Source: a virus. From it: 64,000 bases of DNA. The stretch is from IMG/VR virus record IMGVR_UViG_3300007072_000007, positions 1 to 64,000 of that record; one strand, given 5' to 3'. The notes under the pieces are model-generated. The model had not been told where the DNA came from. It did not search any database and saw nothing but the letters and a program-made list of their open reading frames with translations. Positions within the stretch are counted from its first letter, which is position 1. Each line of letters begins with the position of its first letter. Below are positions 1 through 8,455 of this stretch, piece after piece. Position numbers and translations under genes: made by a program.

Positions 1-1
1 G

Positions 2-79
2 GCGGCAGCGGACGGAGCCGCATGGCGGGTAAGCGACGAAAGCCCATACCGTTCGCTCCGCCTCGCGTCCGTCCCTTGA
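2..79 (+). CDS. 3' end of an upstream gene (partial)
   Basis: A reading frame is open from the window edge to a TGA at 77-79, 10 bases before the next ATG. The 25 visible residues match no family I know. The tight spacing to the following gene is typical of this genome, so this is probably the C-terminus of a protein that starts outside the window. A second frame is also open to about 123, so the assignment is weak. Confidence 0.3.
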   Translation, partial: AAADGAAWRVSDESPYRSLRLASVP

Positions 80-89
80 GGACTCGGAC

Positions 90-614
90 ATGGCACTCCA
101 GCGCACGCAGTTCTTCTGGCGGCTGACCGGCGGCGAGACGAAGGTCACGGGAGGGGCGACCATCTACTACCCCATCAACCGCTCCCTGACCCGCACGCTG
201 AACGACGGAACGGGCATCGGGGCCGCGCAGAAGGTTGTCACCATCATCGACAGCACGACCAGCGCGTATTCGGTAGTTACCGGAAGCGTCTCCGACATCA
301 ACCTGACCAGCCTGACCGGACCCTTCGGCACGGTGAATATGACGGCGGTGAAGGGCATCCTGCTGGTCAACAAGGCGGCGGCGACCAACACGACCCATAC
401 TATCACCATGTTCGGGGCTACCGCATCAGCGTTCGTCGGTCCGCTGGGCGGGAGCAACCAGACGCTCGTTGTCCAACCAGGGGCGGCGGTTCTTCTGCTC
501 AATGACCAGGCGGGCGGGTGGACGACCAGTTCGCAGAACAACCTGCGCCTGCGGGGCGGCGCGGGGACGAACTCGGTGTCCTACGACCTGCATATCATCG
601 GCCTCGGCTCGTAA
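90..614 (+). CDS. beta-rich virion or fibre-like protein
   Basis: The 174-aa protein is rich in Thr, Ser, Gly and Val, has few charged residues and no signal peptide, and looks all-beta. This is common in phage decoration, fibre-tip and other surface proteins. The start ATG follows a GAGG Shine-Dalgarno. It is first in a run of three small proteins of similar size and composition (to 1587), so a role on the virion surface or in receptor contact is inferred. No catalytic motif is visible and no specific family was recognised. Confidence 0.6.
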   Translation: MALQRTQFFWRLTGGETKVTGGATIYYPINRSLTRTLNDGTGIGAAQKVVTIIDSTTSAYSVVTGSVSDINLTSLTGPFGTVNMTAVKGILLVNKAAATNTTHTITMFGATASAFVGPLGGSNQTLVVQPGAAVLLLNDQAGGWTTSSQNNLRLRGGAGTNSVSYDLHIIGLGS

Positions 615-626
615 CCGGAGGCGGTC

Positions 627-1115
627 GTGGCGACGTACGCGCAATCCAGGAATCCCACCCGCACCGATGACTACGCCGCAGGCGTCAATCCCGGCGACCT
701 GTGGACGAACACGGCGACGGGAGCGCAGTACGTCTGCATCGCCAACGGACGGGGCAACGCCGTGTTTCAGCGCGTGGCGGGAAGTACGACGGTCGAGGCT
801 CCGCTGGTGTCGGGGAACGTGGCGACGGACGCAGCCGTTGCGACTACATTCACGGTGAATCTGACGGGCAACGCGACGCTGCTGGCCCCGTCCAATCCGT
901 CTCCCGGCCGCGCTCTGGTGTGGGTGATCCGGCAGGGGTCCGGCGGACCGTACACGCTGACGTTGGCTACCGGCGCTGGCGGGTTCAGGGCGGGGGTGAA
1001 CATCCCCTTGCCGCTATCGCTGTCCACGGGTGTCGGGGACGTGGATTACCTCGCTGCGAAGTACGACGCCATCGACGGATACTGGGACGTGGTGGCGTTT
1101 ATGAAAGGGTACTGA
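627..1115 (+). CDS. beta-rich virion or fibre-like protein
   Basis: The 162-aa protein starts at a GTG preceded by GGAG seven bases upstream. The first 40 residues resemble the short carbohydrate-binding-like modules of tail fibres (NPGDLWTNTATG, YVCIANGRG). The rest is a Gly/Thr/Ser-rich beta domain ending in a Trp/aromatic strand. It sits between two other small beta-rich proteins. A tail-fibre or receptor-binding accessory role is inferred from composition and position only. Confidence 0.55.
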   Translation: MATYAQSRNPTRTDDYAAGVNPGDLWTNTATGAQYVCIANGRGNAVFQRVAGSTTVEAPLVSGNVATDAAVATTFTVNLTGNATLLAPSNPSPGRALVWVIRQGSGGPYTLTLATGAGGFRAGVNIPLPLSLSTGVGDVDYLAAKYDAIDGYWDVVAFMKGY

Positions 1116-1116
1116 T

Positions 1117-1587
1117 ATGGCGTTTCAGTCGGCATCCATGACATTCGGGTTTACCGGGCTGGAAACGAAGTCCTACGGCGGGGTTTCGATTTCGTGGCGA
1201 CCCTCCATCGTCCAGACGTTTCGCTGGGGCTTCGGCAACACCGGGACGATGGCCGACACGCTCGCGGTGATCGAGAAGATAGATGTGGGGTCCGGTACGC
1301 AGGTCTCCTTCCGTGCAGACTCGGTACAGCCCTTGAACCCAGGCTACCCCATAACGGCGGTGAAGATATACGCTTTTCTTCTGGAAAATACCGGGGTGGT
1401 TCAGTTGTACACCTTCGGCGCGGGTTTCACGGAATCGATTTTTCACACTACGTCCGCGGTTCCCGTAGGCGGTTTGGTGCAGGCGTATAACCCAGTCGGA
1501 TGGGATATAGACGGTTTTTCAACGATCCAGTTTGAAGGGGAAGGCAACGCGCATGTGTCCTTCCGGCTCTGGTGGGTCGGACGATGA
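1117..1587 (+). CDS. beta-rich virion or fibre-like protein
   Basis: The ATG follows the previous stop after one base. The 156-aa product is beta-rich with aromatic strands. Its N-terminus (ETKSYGGVSISW) echoes that of the protein at 90-614 (ETKVTGGATIYY), so the two may be distant paralogues. It ends in a Trp-Trp-Val-Gly strand. There are no enzymatic motifs, no membrane segments and no recognised family. A virion surface role is inferred from the neighbours. Confidence 0.55.
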   Translation: MAFQSASMTFGFTGLETKSYGGVSISWRPSIVQTFRWGFGNTGTMADTLAVIEKIDVGSGTQVSFRADSVQPLNPGYPITAVKIYAFLLENTGVVQLYTFGAGFTESIFHTTSAVPVGGLVQAYNPVGWDIDGFSTIQFEGEGNAHVSFRLWWVGR

Positions 1588-1907
1588 TTCGGGCACGGGC
1601 GATTTCGTCTCGTCAGTCGGTCAGGGTCATGCGAGAGGTGGCTGACTACTACGACTTCCGCGTTTACGGCCTGGGAAGGACCAGAGCCGAACGGGGATGG
1701 GTCGTCAGCGAATCCCCCCTGCGCGTCGAGATAAACGGCGCGGTGGCGGAGATTCCCGGCGTCGATGGACCCCGACCCGTCGGAATCGTGTTTCAGCGGG
1801 AAGGAGATGGCTGGCGGTTGTACGGAGTTCGATATCGGGACACCTACTGTCGTGCCAAGTTGTTGTGCTGGGCCGTGGATCAGCACAAGGTTCTTTCGGG
1901 TCAGTAA
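1584..1907 (+). CDS. small protein of unknown function
   Basis: The 107-aa protein starts at an ATG overlapping the previous stop (ATGA), so it is probably translationally coupled. It is basic, with a likely alpha/beta fold (VRVMREVADYYDFRVYG, then short strands) and two Cys near the C-terminus. I recognise no family. The immediate neighbours are the fibre-like proteins upstream and an HTH protein whose ATG directly abuts its stop codon. Confidence 0.55.
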   Translation: MIRARAISSRQSVRVMREVADYYDFRVYGLGRTRAERGWVVSESPLRVEINGAVAEIPGVDGPRPVGIVFQREGDGWRLYGVRYRDTYCRAKLLCWAVDQHKVLSGQ

Positions 1908-2132
1908 ATGGACTTGCGGAACATCATCATCCGCGAGGCTGAAAGGCAGGGTGTCTCGCTATGGGACTTGGCGAAGCGGGCTACGGCATCCCACCGGACG
2001 ACCGTTTTCCGTTACCTCAAAGGCGAAACAGACGCGCGCTCGCGCGTGGTCGAGGAACTGTTGACGGTGCTGGGCCTGCGGATTGAATCATCGAGTCGGA
2101 AATCAGGCGGGGAAACCCCCCGCCATAAGTAG
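1908..2132 (+). CDS. XRE/Cro-type helix-turn-helix protein
   Basis: The 74-aa protein has the layout of a Cro/CI-family HTH: helix 1 (LRNIIIREAERQG), HTH helices (SLWDLAKRATASHRTTVFRYL) and a final helix (VVEELLTVLGL). It probably binds DNA as a dimer and could control late or virion genes. It lies in the same direction as the virion genes, with its start abutting the upstream stop. A degenerate copy of the genome's 17-bp palindrome follows it at 2164-2180. Its operator is unknown. Confidence 0.7.
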   Translation: MDLRNIIIREAERQGVSLWDLAKRATASHRTTVFRYLKGETDARSRVVEELLTVLGLRIESSSRKSGGETPRHK

Positions 2133-2163
2133 GGCCTTTCGTTGGTCTGGTCGGCCAGGTAGT

Positions 2164-2180
2164 ATTTACGCTGCGTAGAA
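2164..2180. repeat. degenerate copy of the 17-bp palindrome
   Basis: ATTTACGCTGCGTAGAA matches the consensus ATTTACGCWGCGTAAAT except at one base of the right arm plus the final base. It lies 11 bases upstream of the start of the 1075-aa gene, close to its ribosome binding site. Confidence 0.6.
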
Positions 2181-2191
2181 ACGAGGTGTCT

Positions 2192-5100
2192 ATGCCCATC
2201 CGTGAAATGCTTTCGTCCCTGTTCGGTCTTCCGGTGGTTCGCGTCCGCGAGGCTTCGCGGCTGGACGAATCCGACGACTCGCCGGAGTTCATCGCGCGCG
2301 AGGTCGCGTCCGCGACGCTCGACCGGCATAACGACACCGCGAAGTCGGTCGCCGTGCTCGAAGGCGACGCCTACGCCGTGGTCGGCGACCGTATCGCTGT
2401 CCTCATCGAGCCGGACGGGAACATGGTCGCCCAGCGCATCCCCCGTTTCGGTGGCGACTCCGGTTCCGCGCGGGTCGTGTCGGAAGCGTTCACGCGAGAT
2501 GACGCTTACAGCATCGCTTCCGAGTTGGGCAGCATGGCCTCGTTGCGCCGTCCGGTCCGTGTCCAGGTCGTATCCCTTCTGGCGGACTACTTCTCCTATG
2601 CCAGCCTGCCCGGATTCGACCGAAACCAGTTCTTTCGGGACGCGGGTGTTACGCCGTCCCAAGTGGACCGCGCTTCTCACGACGAGGAAGCGGCTGAGGA
2701 AGCGGCTGAGGAAGCGGCCGAAATCTACCGGATGGAGCGCGTCATCCTCGAAACCTGCGACCCGGCGAAGATTCCGCAGGATGCCGCTCAGGAGTTCGAC
2801 GACGCGAAGGCCGCTACCGACGTGGACGGCGCGCTTGCGGCGTTCGCCCGCATCGTGACCGAGGCGGGAAGCATCACCGAAGCGGCGGCCAAGCGGTTTC
2901 TCAACCGCAGCCAGCGGAAGATGCTGGCACGGAACCGCTCTCGGCGCACGGGGGCTGAGCGGGTTCGGGCGCGGGAGCGCAAGCGAAACCGGATTCAACT
3001 CAACCGGCAGGCCCGCATCTACTACCGGAAGCATCGGAATCTCATCAAACGTCGCCGTCGTCGCTATGCCGCGATGGAGGGGGCGCTGGACTCCATCACC
3101 GGCCCCTTGGAGTTCACTCAGGCCCTCTCCGCTTTGCTGGAAGCGGCGCGAATCCCCTACGCCTCGGTCGCCGAGGGAGAGACGGGGGAAGTGCTGGTCC
3201 CGGAGCGGGTTTCGGACACGCTGCTGGAAAACCTCGATGGAACCGCGACGTGGGCCGACGTGCTGCTGGAGTTCGAGAAGCGGTATGACGAAGACGACTA
3301 CCGTGGCGCGCAGGCGGGGGCGGTTCAGGCGGCTGCCAAAACGGGCAAGCCGCATTTCCTGTACGTCACCGTGGACTCGATGGGCCGTGAATCGTTCTAC
3401 GCAAGCGACGAAGACCCCAATACGTTTTCGGCTGGAGGGGAAACGGTCTATCCCATCGCCAAGTTCCTGCCTGACGGTCTTTCCGTGTCCTTCAAGCGGG
3501 TCGGAAACAAGTGGGTCGAGTTCAGTGACGGGTCGAACCAGGCGCGGCGGTTGGCCGCAAGCGTCGGCTTGGAGGAGCAGTACGACGACGATGACGACAG
3601 CGACGACGAGGACAGTGAGGACTACGAAGGGGATGATGACGCAGAAGAAGACGACGAGGAGGATGAACAGGACGAGGCGTTGATCGAGAAGGTCGCGCAG
3701 ATGTACGACGACGGCGTGGATGAGGACGAGATCGCTGAGGTAGTGCGTCGTGCTTACCACGCGGCAGGTTTTGTGTCCGGTAATAATCGTGGGTCCGCAA
3801 CCCGGCGTAATGTCGTGTCGCTGACGGAGGTGTCCGCCCCGAAGTTCACGAAGGTCCACTTCACGGCGGTCGCCAAGATCATCGCCGACCTCGACCTGCC
3901 AATCGAAAAGAAACTCGCGGTCGCCTATGCGTTCGCGGACTACTTCGAGTCCCAGTCTTCGCTGTTCAAGCGCGATCTGTTCGTCAATGCCGTCCGAACC
4001 GGCAGCAAGCCTCGCAAGGATGATCCCCCGACGGACGAGTCCGCCGAGGTGGAGGAGGCGAAGAAAGCCGCCCGGCGCAGGCGCGCTGTGATCGACTACT
4101 GGCGCACCACGGACGGCGGGCACAGGGTCGGGTTCAAGGGTCGTCCGCCCAGGGGCATCCCTACGGCGGGTAATCCGATTGTGCTGGACCTGCTCAACAA
4201 AGGCGGTCGGGCCAAGGGAAAGAGGCGGCGTCGGGACGAGGCGCTCGGTACGCGATTCGACGATGAGGGCGGCGCGGGCAGCGGGCCTATCGGCGAAGCC
4301 CGCCGGACCAAGAATCCCGCCGAGATGTCGAGCGATGAAGTGGACAGCGATACTCGGATGCCGATGAGTGGTCGTGAGATCATCGACACACTGGATTGGG
4401 TACGGACCCGCAGGGCACTGAAGGGGTTTCCCGACACAGTGCATGCGCTGTTCGTAGCGAACGCGATGCGGCTGAAGAGACCGTATAGCAAGAAAGCCGC
4501 CGCCGAATACGGGCTTACCCAAACGCGGGCTGAGTGGGACAAGCAGCAGCACGAGCCTACCGACGAAGCCAAGCGCATCCCGCACGGCATGGTTCCGTGC
4601 AGCGTGAAGACCCACCACTCCGCGTGGCTGGTGACATTCGGCAACGGTAAGGACTTGTTGCTACCGTCCGACTTCGACCAAGCGGCCTTCGCTGCCAACG
4701 CGCTGGGCGGCCTGAAGGCTCCGCGTGACTGGGATGGCACGCCAAGCACCCTCCCCGGCTTTGACGACTTCGACCCCGGAGACATCTACGCCTGCCCGGA
4801 CGAATATCAGGGCATGGCCGAGTCGTCAGGTGGTGTGGTAGTGACCTCCGGTATGAAGGTCCGCGAGGCACAGGACGAAACCGGATGCGCCGAGGATGAG
4901 CAATACATCCACGGTCGGGACATCTGGACCCCCGACTACGAGAACTGGTACATCGGCGACGAGAAGATTCACGAAGGCCCGGCCAGCGGCATCCGTGACG
5001 TGATGGAGAAGCACCTGGCTGACGCCGCCGACAAGGACTTCCACGTTTTCCTGCGCTTCGAGGACGGGACGCACCAGTTGCTCTACGACTTCATCGACGA

Positions 5101-5419
5101 TTCCGTGCAGAACGGAAACGGCAAGCGGCAGGACAACGACGAGGAGGATGACGATGCCCGCGCGTCGAACATCGCGCGCCTACGGCGAGAACGCCCGTGG
5201 CTCGCCCACCTTTCCGACGCCGACCTGCTGGCGGTCGAGTGCGTTCGGTTTCCGAAGGACCGTTTGACGGAGTTCAACGAGGTCGCCAAGCGCGCCGGAG
5301 CGGACGCCGAACAGACCTACGCGACGGTGGAAGGCGACGAAATGGTGGTCGCGTTGCCGAGGCCGGTCCTGAGAAAAGTCCGCGCGTTCTTCAACGGAAA
5401 CGGGGTCGTGTACGGATGA
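2192..5419 (+). CDS. 1075-aa acidic/basic modular phage protein, probably virion-associated
   Basis: The start ATG at 2192 follows GAGGTG, the same arrangement as the ParB-like gene. Visible segments are a Glu/Ala repeat near residue 170, a very basic Arg/Lys stretch at about 245-290 (including KRRRRRY), an Asp/Glu-only tract near 467-495, an Arg/Lys-rich part at about 625-680, and a mixed C-terminal domain. No enzyme motif is evident. L-D-E-S near residue 25 fits the T4-type prohead protease consensus. The phrase RLAASVG recurs in the next gene. An internal head protein or core component processed by the protease at 10130 is plausible but unproven. Confidence 0.6.
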   Translation: MPIREMLSSLFGLPVVRVREASRLDESDDSPEFIAREVASATLDRHNDTAKSVAVLEGDAYAVVGDRIAVLIEPDGNMVAQRIPRFGGDSGSARVVSEAFTRDDAYSIASELGSMASLRRPVRVQVVSLLADYFSYASLPGFDRNQFFRDAGVTPSQVDRASHDEEAAEEAAEEAAEIYRMERVILETCDPAKIPQDAAQEFDDAKAATDVDGALAAFARIVTEAGSITEAAAKRFLNRSQRKMLARNRSRRTGAERVRARERKRNRIQLNRQARIYYRKHRNLIKRRRRRYAAMEGALDSITGPLEFTQALSALLEAARIPYASVAEGETGEVLVPERVSDTLLENLDGTATWADVLLEFEKRYDEDDYRGAQAGAVQAAAKTGKPHFLYVTVDSMGRESFYASDEDPNTFSAGGETVYPIAKFLPDGLSVSFKRVGNKWVEFSDGSNQARRLAASVGLEEQYDDDDDSDDEDSEDYEGDDDAEEDDEEDEQDEALIEKVAQMYDDGVDEDEIAEVVRRAYHAAGFVSGNNRGSATRRNVVSLTEVSAPKFTKVHFTAVAKIIADLDLPIEKKLAVAYAFADYFESQSSLFKRDLFVNAVRTGSKPRKDDPPTDESAEVEEAKKAARRRRAVIDYWRTTDGGHRVGFKGRPPRGIPTAGNPIVLDLLNKGGRAKGKRRRRDEALGTRFDDEGGAGSGPIGEARRTKNPAEMSSDEVDSDTRMPMSGREIIDTLDWVRTRRALKGFPDTVHALFVANAMRLKRPYSKKAAAEYGLTQTRAEWDKQQHEPTDEAKRIPHGMVPCSVKTHHSAWLVTFGNGKDLLLPSDFDQAAFAANALGGLKAPRDWDGTPSTLPGFDDFDPGDIYACPDEYQGMAESSGGVVVTSGMKVREAQDETGCAEDEQYIHGRDIWTPDYENWYIGDEKIHEGPASGIRDVMEKHLADAADKDFHVFLRFEDGTHQLLYDFIDDSVQNGNGKRQDNDEEDDDARASNIARLRRERPWLAHLSDADLLAVECVRFPKDRLTEFNEVAKRAGADAEQTYATVEGDEMVVALPRPVLRKVRAFFNGNGVVYG

Positions 5420-5436
5420 ACGCTGCGTAAATGGGG

Positions 5437-5466
5437 TGGACGTTCTCCCCTCGCTGCGGTTATCAT
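5437..5466 (+). promoter_or_regulatory. weak candidate sigma70-type promoter
   Basis: TGGACG, an 18-base spacer and TATCAT lie ahead of the lysine-rich protein gene. A half copy of the 17-bp palindrome (AACGCTGCGTAAAT, 5419-5432) sits immediately upstream of the -35 element. The -10 is good and the -35 is weak. Confidence 0.35.
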
Positions 5467-5494
5467 GTTCCGGTAGTCGAAACAGGAGTCAAAC

Positions 5495-6520
5495 ATGCCC
5501 ATCGTGATTGAGCACGTCAGCGACGACATTGAGCAGGCCGATGTCGATTCCCTTTACACGCCGGACGGGAACCTGACCGTCGAAGGTCAACTCATCGAGG
5601 ACTTCCTGAACTGGGTGGACTGGTCGCCCATCTTCGAGGATGCCTACTTCGACGCCATCAAGTACCGCACGACTGTTCCTGCCGACGCCATCGACGAGGA
5701 CGGCGAACCGGCGTTCTGGTCCCTGGACGAGAACGACGACGGCGACGGGCTGGTTACGATTGAGAGCATCGTCGGCGAGGACTTGGGCGACTACATCGAC
5801 GAGGACGACCTGTTCGAGTCGTTCTGCTACTACATCGAGAACCTGCCGGAGGACACGCTGGAAGAAAAGACCCGCAAGGCGGTCGGCCTTGCGATGGTCG
5901 GTCTGGAAGAGTCGAAGCGGTTCGGCCCCCGCGCAGTCAAAGAAATCATCGGTGGCGTCACCAAGGTCCGGCCCGCGTCGGCCGGGCCGTACCCCGGCAA
6001 GTTCAAGAACCTGCTGCGCAGGAAGAATCAAGCACCGCTCGCCAAGCGGCAGTTGAAGGCGATGTATTACAAGGGCGTGTACGACTACCGGACCAGGAAA
6101 GACGGTAACAAGCGCGTTGCGGTCGTCACCTACAAGTCGAGCGGCGTTCCGGCGGCGGTGAAGAAGTACAACAAGGTGAAAGCGATGATGCGGCAGAGTT
6201 CCAGCCTGCGGACGGCCCGGAAACTCGCTGGGAAGGACGCGAGCGGGGAGACCAAGGCCAAGGCTGTCGCCGGAAAGGCTACACCGAAGGTCAAGGCTGT
6301 CGCCGGAAAGGCTACACCGAAGGTCAAGAAAACGGCGGTGAAGCCGGTCAAGAAGGTTGCGAAGAAGGGCAAGTCGGTTCGACTGGCCGCGAGCGTCGGC
6401 GGTGAGGGCGGCGCGTACGCGCCTTCGGCTGGCCTGACGGAAGGCGCGTCGCTGGTGGCGGGTGTGTTCGCCCACCGCGCGAGCCAGACCGTGAATCTCC
6501 GCATCGACGAGAATCAGTAG
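5495..6520 (+). CDS. acidic N-terminus/lysine-rich C-terminus protein, probable head or DNA-associated protein
   Basis: The 341-aa protein starts at an ATG behind AGGAGTCAAAC, a ribosome-site sequence shared with the capsid and tube genes, so high expression is likely. Residues 1-130 are acidic. Residues 150-300 are Lys/Ala-rich like histone H1 tails and include an exact 11-residue tandem repeat (KAVAGKATPKV). RLAASVG near 300 is shared with the preceding gene, and the C-terminus reads LRIDENQ. It may bind or condense DNA in the prohead, or be a core protein. The family is unknown. Confidence 0.6.
   Translation: MPIVIEHVSDDIEQADVDSLYTPDGNLTVEGQLIEDFLNWVDWSPIFEDAYFDAIKYRTTVPADAIDEDGEPAFWSLDENDDGDGLVTIESIVGEDLGDYIDEDDLFESFCYYIENLPEDTLEEKTRKAVGLAMVGLEESKRFGPRAVKEIIGGVTKVRPASAGPYPGKFKNLLRRKNQAPLAKRQLKAMYYKGVYDYRTRKDGNKRVAVVTYKSSGVPAAVKKYNKVKAMMRQSSSLRTARKLAGKDASGETKAKAVAGKATPKVKAVAGKATPKVKKTAVKPVKKVAKKGKSVRLAASVGGEGGAYAPSAGLTEGASLVAGVFAHRASQTVNLRIDENQ
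6260..6325 (+). repeat. two perfect 33-bp tandem repeats inside a CDS
   Basis: Bases 6260-6292 and 6293-6325 are identical at the nucleotide level and encode KAVAGKATPKV twice. The perfect identity, including third positions, points to a recent duplication or slippage. Confidence 0.9.
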
Positions 6521-6535
6521 TATGCGAGGCAGTTC

Positions 6536-6874
6536 ATGCCAGACGGTCCCGACATACGCCCCGTCGAGGGTCTGACAGAATCCGCCGAGCAAGCCCTGCG
6601 AACATCCTCAATCTCCTCGGGATTAGCCGCCGTAGCCGCCAGAGCGAAAACCGCTCGGCCTGCGGCGGCTGTTCTTTCCGCCCGCCCGCAGCATCCCCCG
6701 TCCCGACCGCGCACGCTGGCGGATTTCGTCCGTGAGGTTTCAGACGGCTCGGACGATATCCTGGACGGCAGCACGCGCCCCGTTCCGGTGCGCTTCGGCG
6801 ATTCCGGTACGGCGGGCCGTCCGTCGTCCGGTGCGGGCATGGCGGCTGCTGCGCTGCGCAGGTTGCGGACATAG
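6536..6874 (+). CDS. Ala/Pro/Arg-rich protein of unknown function
   Basis: The 112-aa product is low-complexity (Ala, Pro, Arg, Ser) with one more ordered patch, TLADFVREVSDGSDDILDG. Third codon positions are mostly G or C as in its neighbours, which supports it over the overlapping frames. GAGG lies 8 bases before the ATG. It has no known domain. It follows the lysine-rich protein and could be another small head-associated protein. Confidence 0.5.
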   Translation: MPDGPDIRPVEGLTESAEQALRTSSISSGLAAVAARAKTARPAAAVLSARPQHPPSRPRTLADFVREVSDGSDDILDGSTRPVPVRFGDSGTAGRPSSGAGMAAAALRRLRT

Positions 6875-6888
6875 AAACGGGAACGAGG

Positions 6889-7317
6889 ATGCCTCTTCTG
6901 GCGGTCGTTGTCGGAAACGTCGATGCCGAAGCGATGGCTCGTCGGCATGGATGCGAGGTCGGGAAGCCCGGCTACCTGAAATATGTTCTCGAATCGAATA
7001 CCATCGTCGCCGTGCGCGATCTGAAGGACGTGGTGAAGGTCGCGGACGAAGCAAGGCGTTGTGGATTCACGTTGGGCGTGTTCGGGGCTGGTACGTTCCT
7101 TCAGGAGCAACTACGTTCGTTCTTCGCAACCCCGGCCGGTCCGGGCGAACGTCGAAAGAACAGGACTCTGCCGTCGGGGTCTGCGGCCCGCCGCAGACCT
7201 GATGACCGGGCGGATAATCGACATGAGGCTCACGGTTCCCCAGCCAGTCCGAATCGTCGCTTCCGGCGCGGTCGCTCTCCATTCGACCAGCCCGCTCCCC
7301 GGCACGGTCGGGGTTAG
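6889..7317 (+). CDS. protein of unknown function, alpha/beta N-terminal domain
   Basis: The 142-aa frame starts behind GAGG with a convincing alpha/beta domain over residues 1-85 (MPLLAVVVGNVDA, GYLKYVLESN, then helix VVKVADEARRCGF). The last 50 residues are basic and poorly ordered, and the final 116 bases overlap the next gene. Only the N-terminal part looks conserved. A sequencing frameshift or an out-of-frame tail is possible. No family was recognised. Confidence 0.5.
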   Translation: MPLLAVVVGNVDAEAMARRHGCEVGKPGYLKYVLESNTIVAVRDLKDVVKVADEARRCGFTLGVFGAGTFLQEQLRSFFATPAGPGERRKNRTLPSGSAARRRPDDRADNRHEAHGSPASPNRRFRRGRSPFDQPAPRHGRG

Positions 7318-8347
7318 CCTCGCCCGTCGGCTGGAGCGCGGGTCCATCGGCCTCGCCCAACTGGTTCGCGGGGCCGAGTACGTCGCCTGCCGGTTCCGGC
7401 GTGTGCAGGAAGCCCGAAACCTTCTCTACACGCCGGAAACGTCGGCTCTGCTTCGGTCGTGGGCGATGCACGGCGGGGACGCTGGCGCGGACTGGTTCCT
7501 GCGGGAGCGGAAAGCCGCGTCCGACGCCGGGGTGCTTCCCCCTGCCCCCCTGCTTTCCGTGTTCACGCTTCAACCGGAGGACATCTACAAGCGGTTCAAT
7601 CTCGGCGCGTGGAGGTTCGAGTATGGCCTGACTCCAGCCAAAGCGGCGCGTTTCGTCGAGGATTATGCGGAGGCGACAGGGAGGCAACTCGACTACCGCC
7701 GCGCTTTCGGGGACGCCGCTCCGGCCGTCATCAACGCCGTCTATCGCAGGACGGTCGGGATGTCGCCCATTCAGGCGGCCTATCACGCCATGCTGAGGCG
7801 GGGGTACGGTCAAGGGATGGACAGCGCGCTGCGAAACGGCTGGAGGACTCAGGAGGACGGGCTGGGGGACTTCCGCTGGCCCGACGTGGTAGCGTACTTC
7901 GCCGTCGCGTCGGAACAGCCGGGTTTTCTCAACGACCTGCACCAGCGCATGCCGCCGATTCCCGACGACGGGGATGGGGTCGGCCGCACGTCCCGCTGGC
8001 CCGCGCCCGTCCGTGCGATCCTTTCGAGATTCCACCCGTCCGGCGCGCTGTATGACCGCTACGCGAGCGTCGCTCCGCCCGTGATGGCCCTGCTGCGGAA
8101 GGTCGTGGATGGCGAGCGTGTTTCGTGGGCCGAGGCGGACGCGGTTCTCGCCCGCATCGCCGCGTATCAGCGGGAGAAGACCGTGGACGCAGGATTCGGG
8201 TCTTATCGCATCCTCGCCGAGTTCGTAGCCGCCGGGGACTGGTTTTCGCTCCATGCGTCCATCCCTCTCGATTCGGAGATGCGGGTCGCTTTCCTGCGGT
8301 TCGCGCAGTACCTCGACCGGATGATGCCATTTACGCAGCGTAAATAG
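7202..8347 (+). CDS. protein of unknown function (about 381 aa)
   Basis: The frame is open from well upstream. ATG at 7202 (MTGRIIDMRL) or 7223 (MRLTVPQPV) is the likely start, neither with a strong ribosome site. The protein is mostly helical, with aromatic-rich stretches (FNLGAWRFEYGLTPAKAARF, YHAMLRRGYGQG, GRTSRWPAPVR), and looks soluble. It ends PFTQRK because the 17-bp palindrome at 8329-8345 forms its last codons and leads into the stop. No known domain. The position before the decoration and protease genes suggests a morphogenesis role. Confidence 0.6.
   Translation: MTGRIIDMRLTVPQPVRIVASGAVALHSTSPLPGTVGVSLARRLERGSIGLAQLVRGAEYVACRFRRVQEARNLLYTPETSALLRSWAMHGGDAGADWFLRERKAASDAGVLPPAPLLSVFTLQPEDIYKRFNLGAWRFEYGLTPAKAARFVEDYAEATGRQLDYRRAFGDAAPAVINAVYRRTVGMSPIQAAYHAMLRRGYGQGMDSALRNGWRTQEDGLGDFRWPDVVAYFAVASEQPGFLNDLHQRMPPIPDDGDGVGRTSRWPAPVRAILSRFHPSGALYDRYASVAPPVMALLRKVVDGERVSWAEADAVLARIAAYQREKTVDAGFGSYRILAEFVAAGDWFSLHASIPLDSEMRVAFLRFAQYLDRMMPFTQRK
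8329..8345. repeat. 17-bp palindrome, perfect copy
   Basis: ATTTACGCAGCGTAAAT forms the last codons and stop region of the gene ending at 8347. A second copy follows 28 bases later. Confidence 0.9.
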
Positions 8348-8356
8348 GGTCGCGGG

Positions 8357-8373
8357 ATTTACGCAGCGTAAAT
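8357..8373. repeat. 17-bp palindrome, perfect copy
   Basis: The second of a close pair. It ends 5 bases before the -35 element of the promoter at 8379-8408, a typical operator position. Confidence 0.9.
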
Positions 8374-8378
8374 CCGTG

Positions 8379-8408
8379 TTGTAAGGCACCCAGCGCGTCG
8401 GGTATATT
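8379..8408 (+). promoter_or_regulatory. candidate promoter for the head-gene block
   Basis: TTGTAA, an 18-base spacer and TATATT, with a 17-bp palindrome directly upstream. It would drive 8456 and the following protease and capsid genes. The -10 is good and the -35 is moderate. Confidence 0.5.
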
Positions 8409-8455
8409 CACGTTGCCCGCACTACGGTTGCTGGGTGTCTTTACAGGAGTCAGTC

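Noticed and set aside
2012-4618. Long open frame on the minus strand (868 aa)
   Set aside because: It is the shadow of the 1075-aa + strand gene. The amino-acid composition is unnatural and there is no ribosome site. All supported genes are on the + strand.
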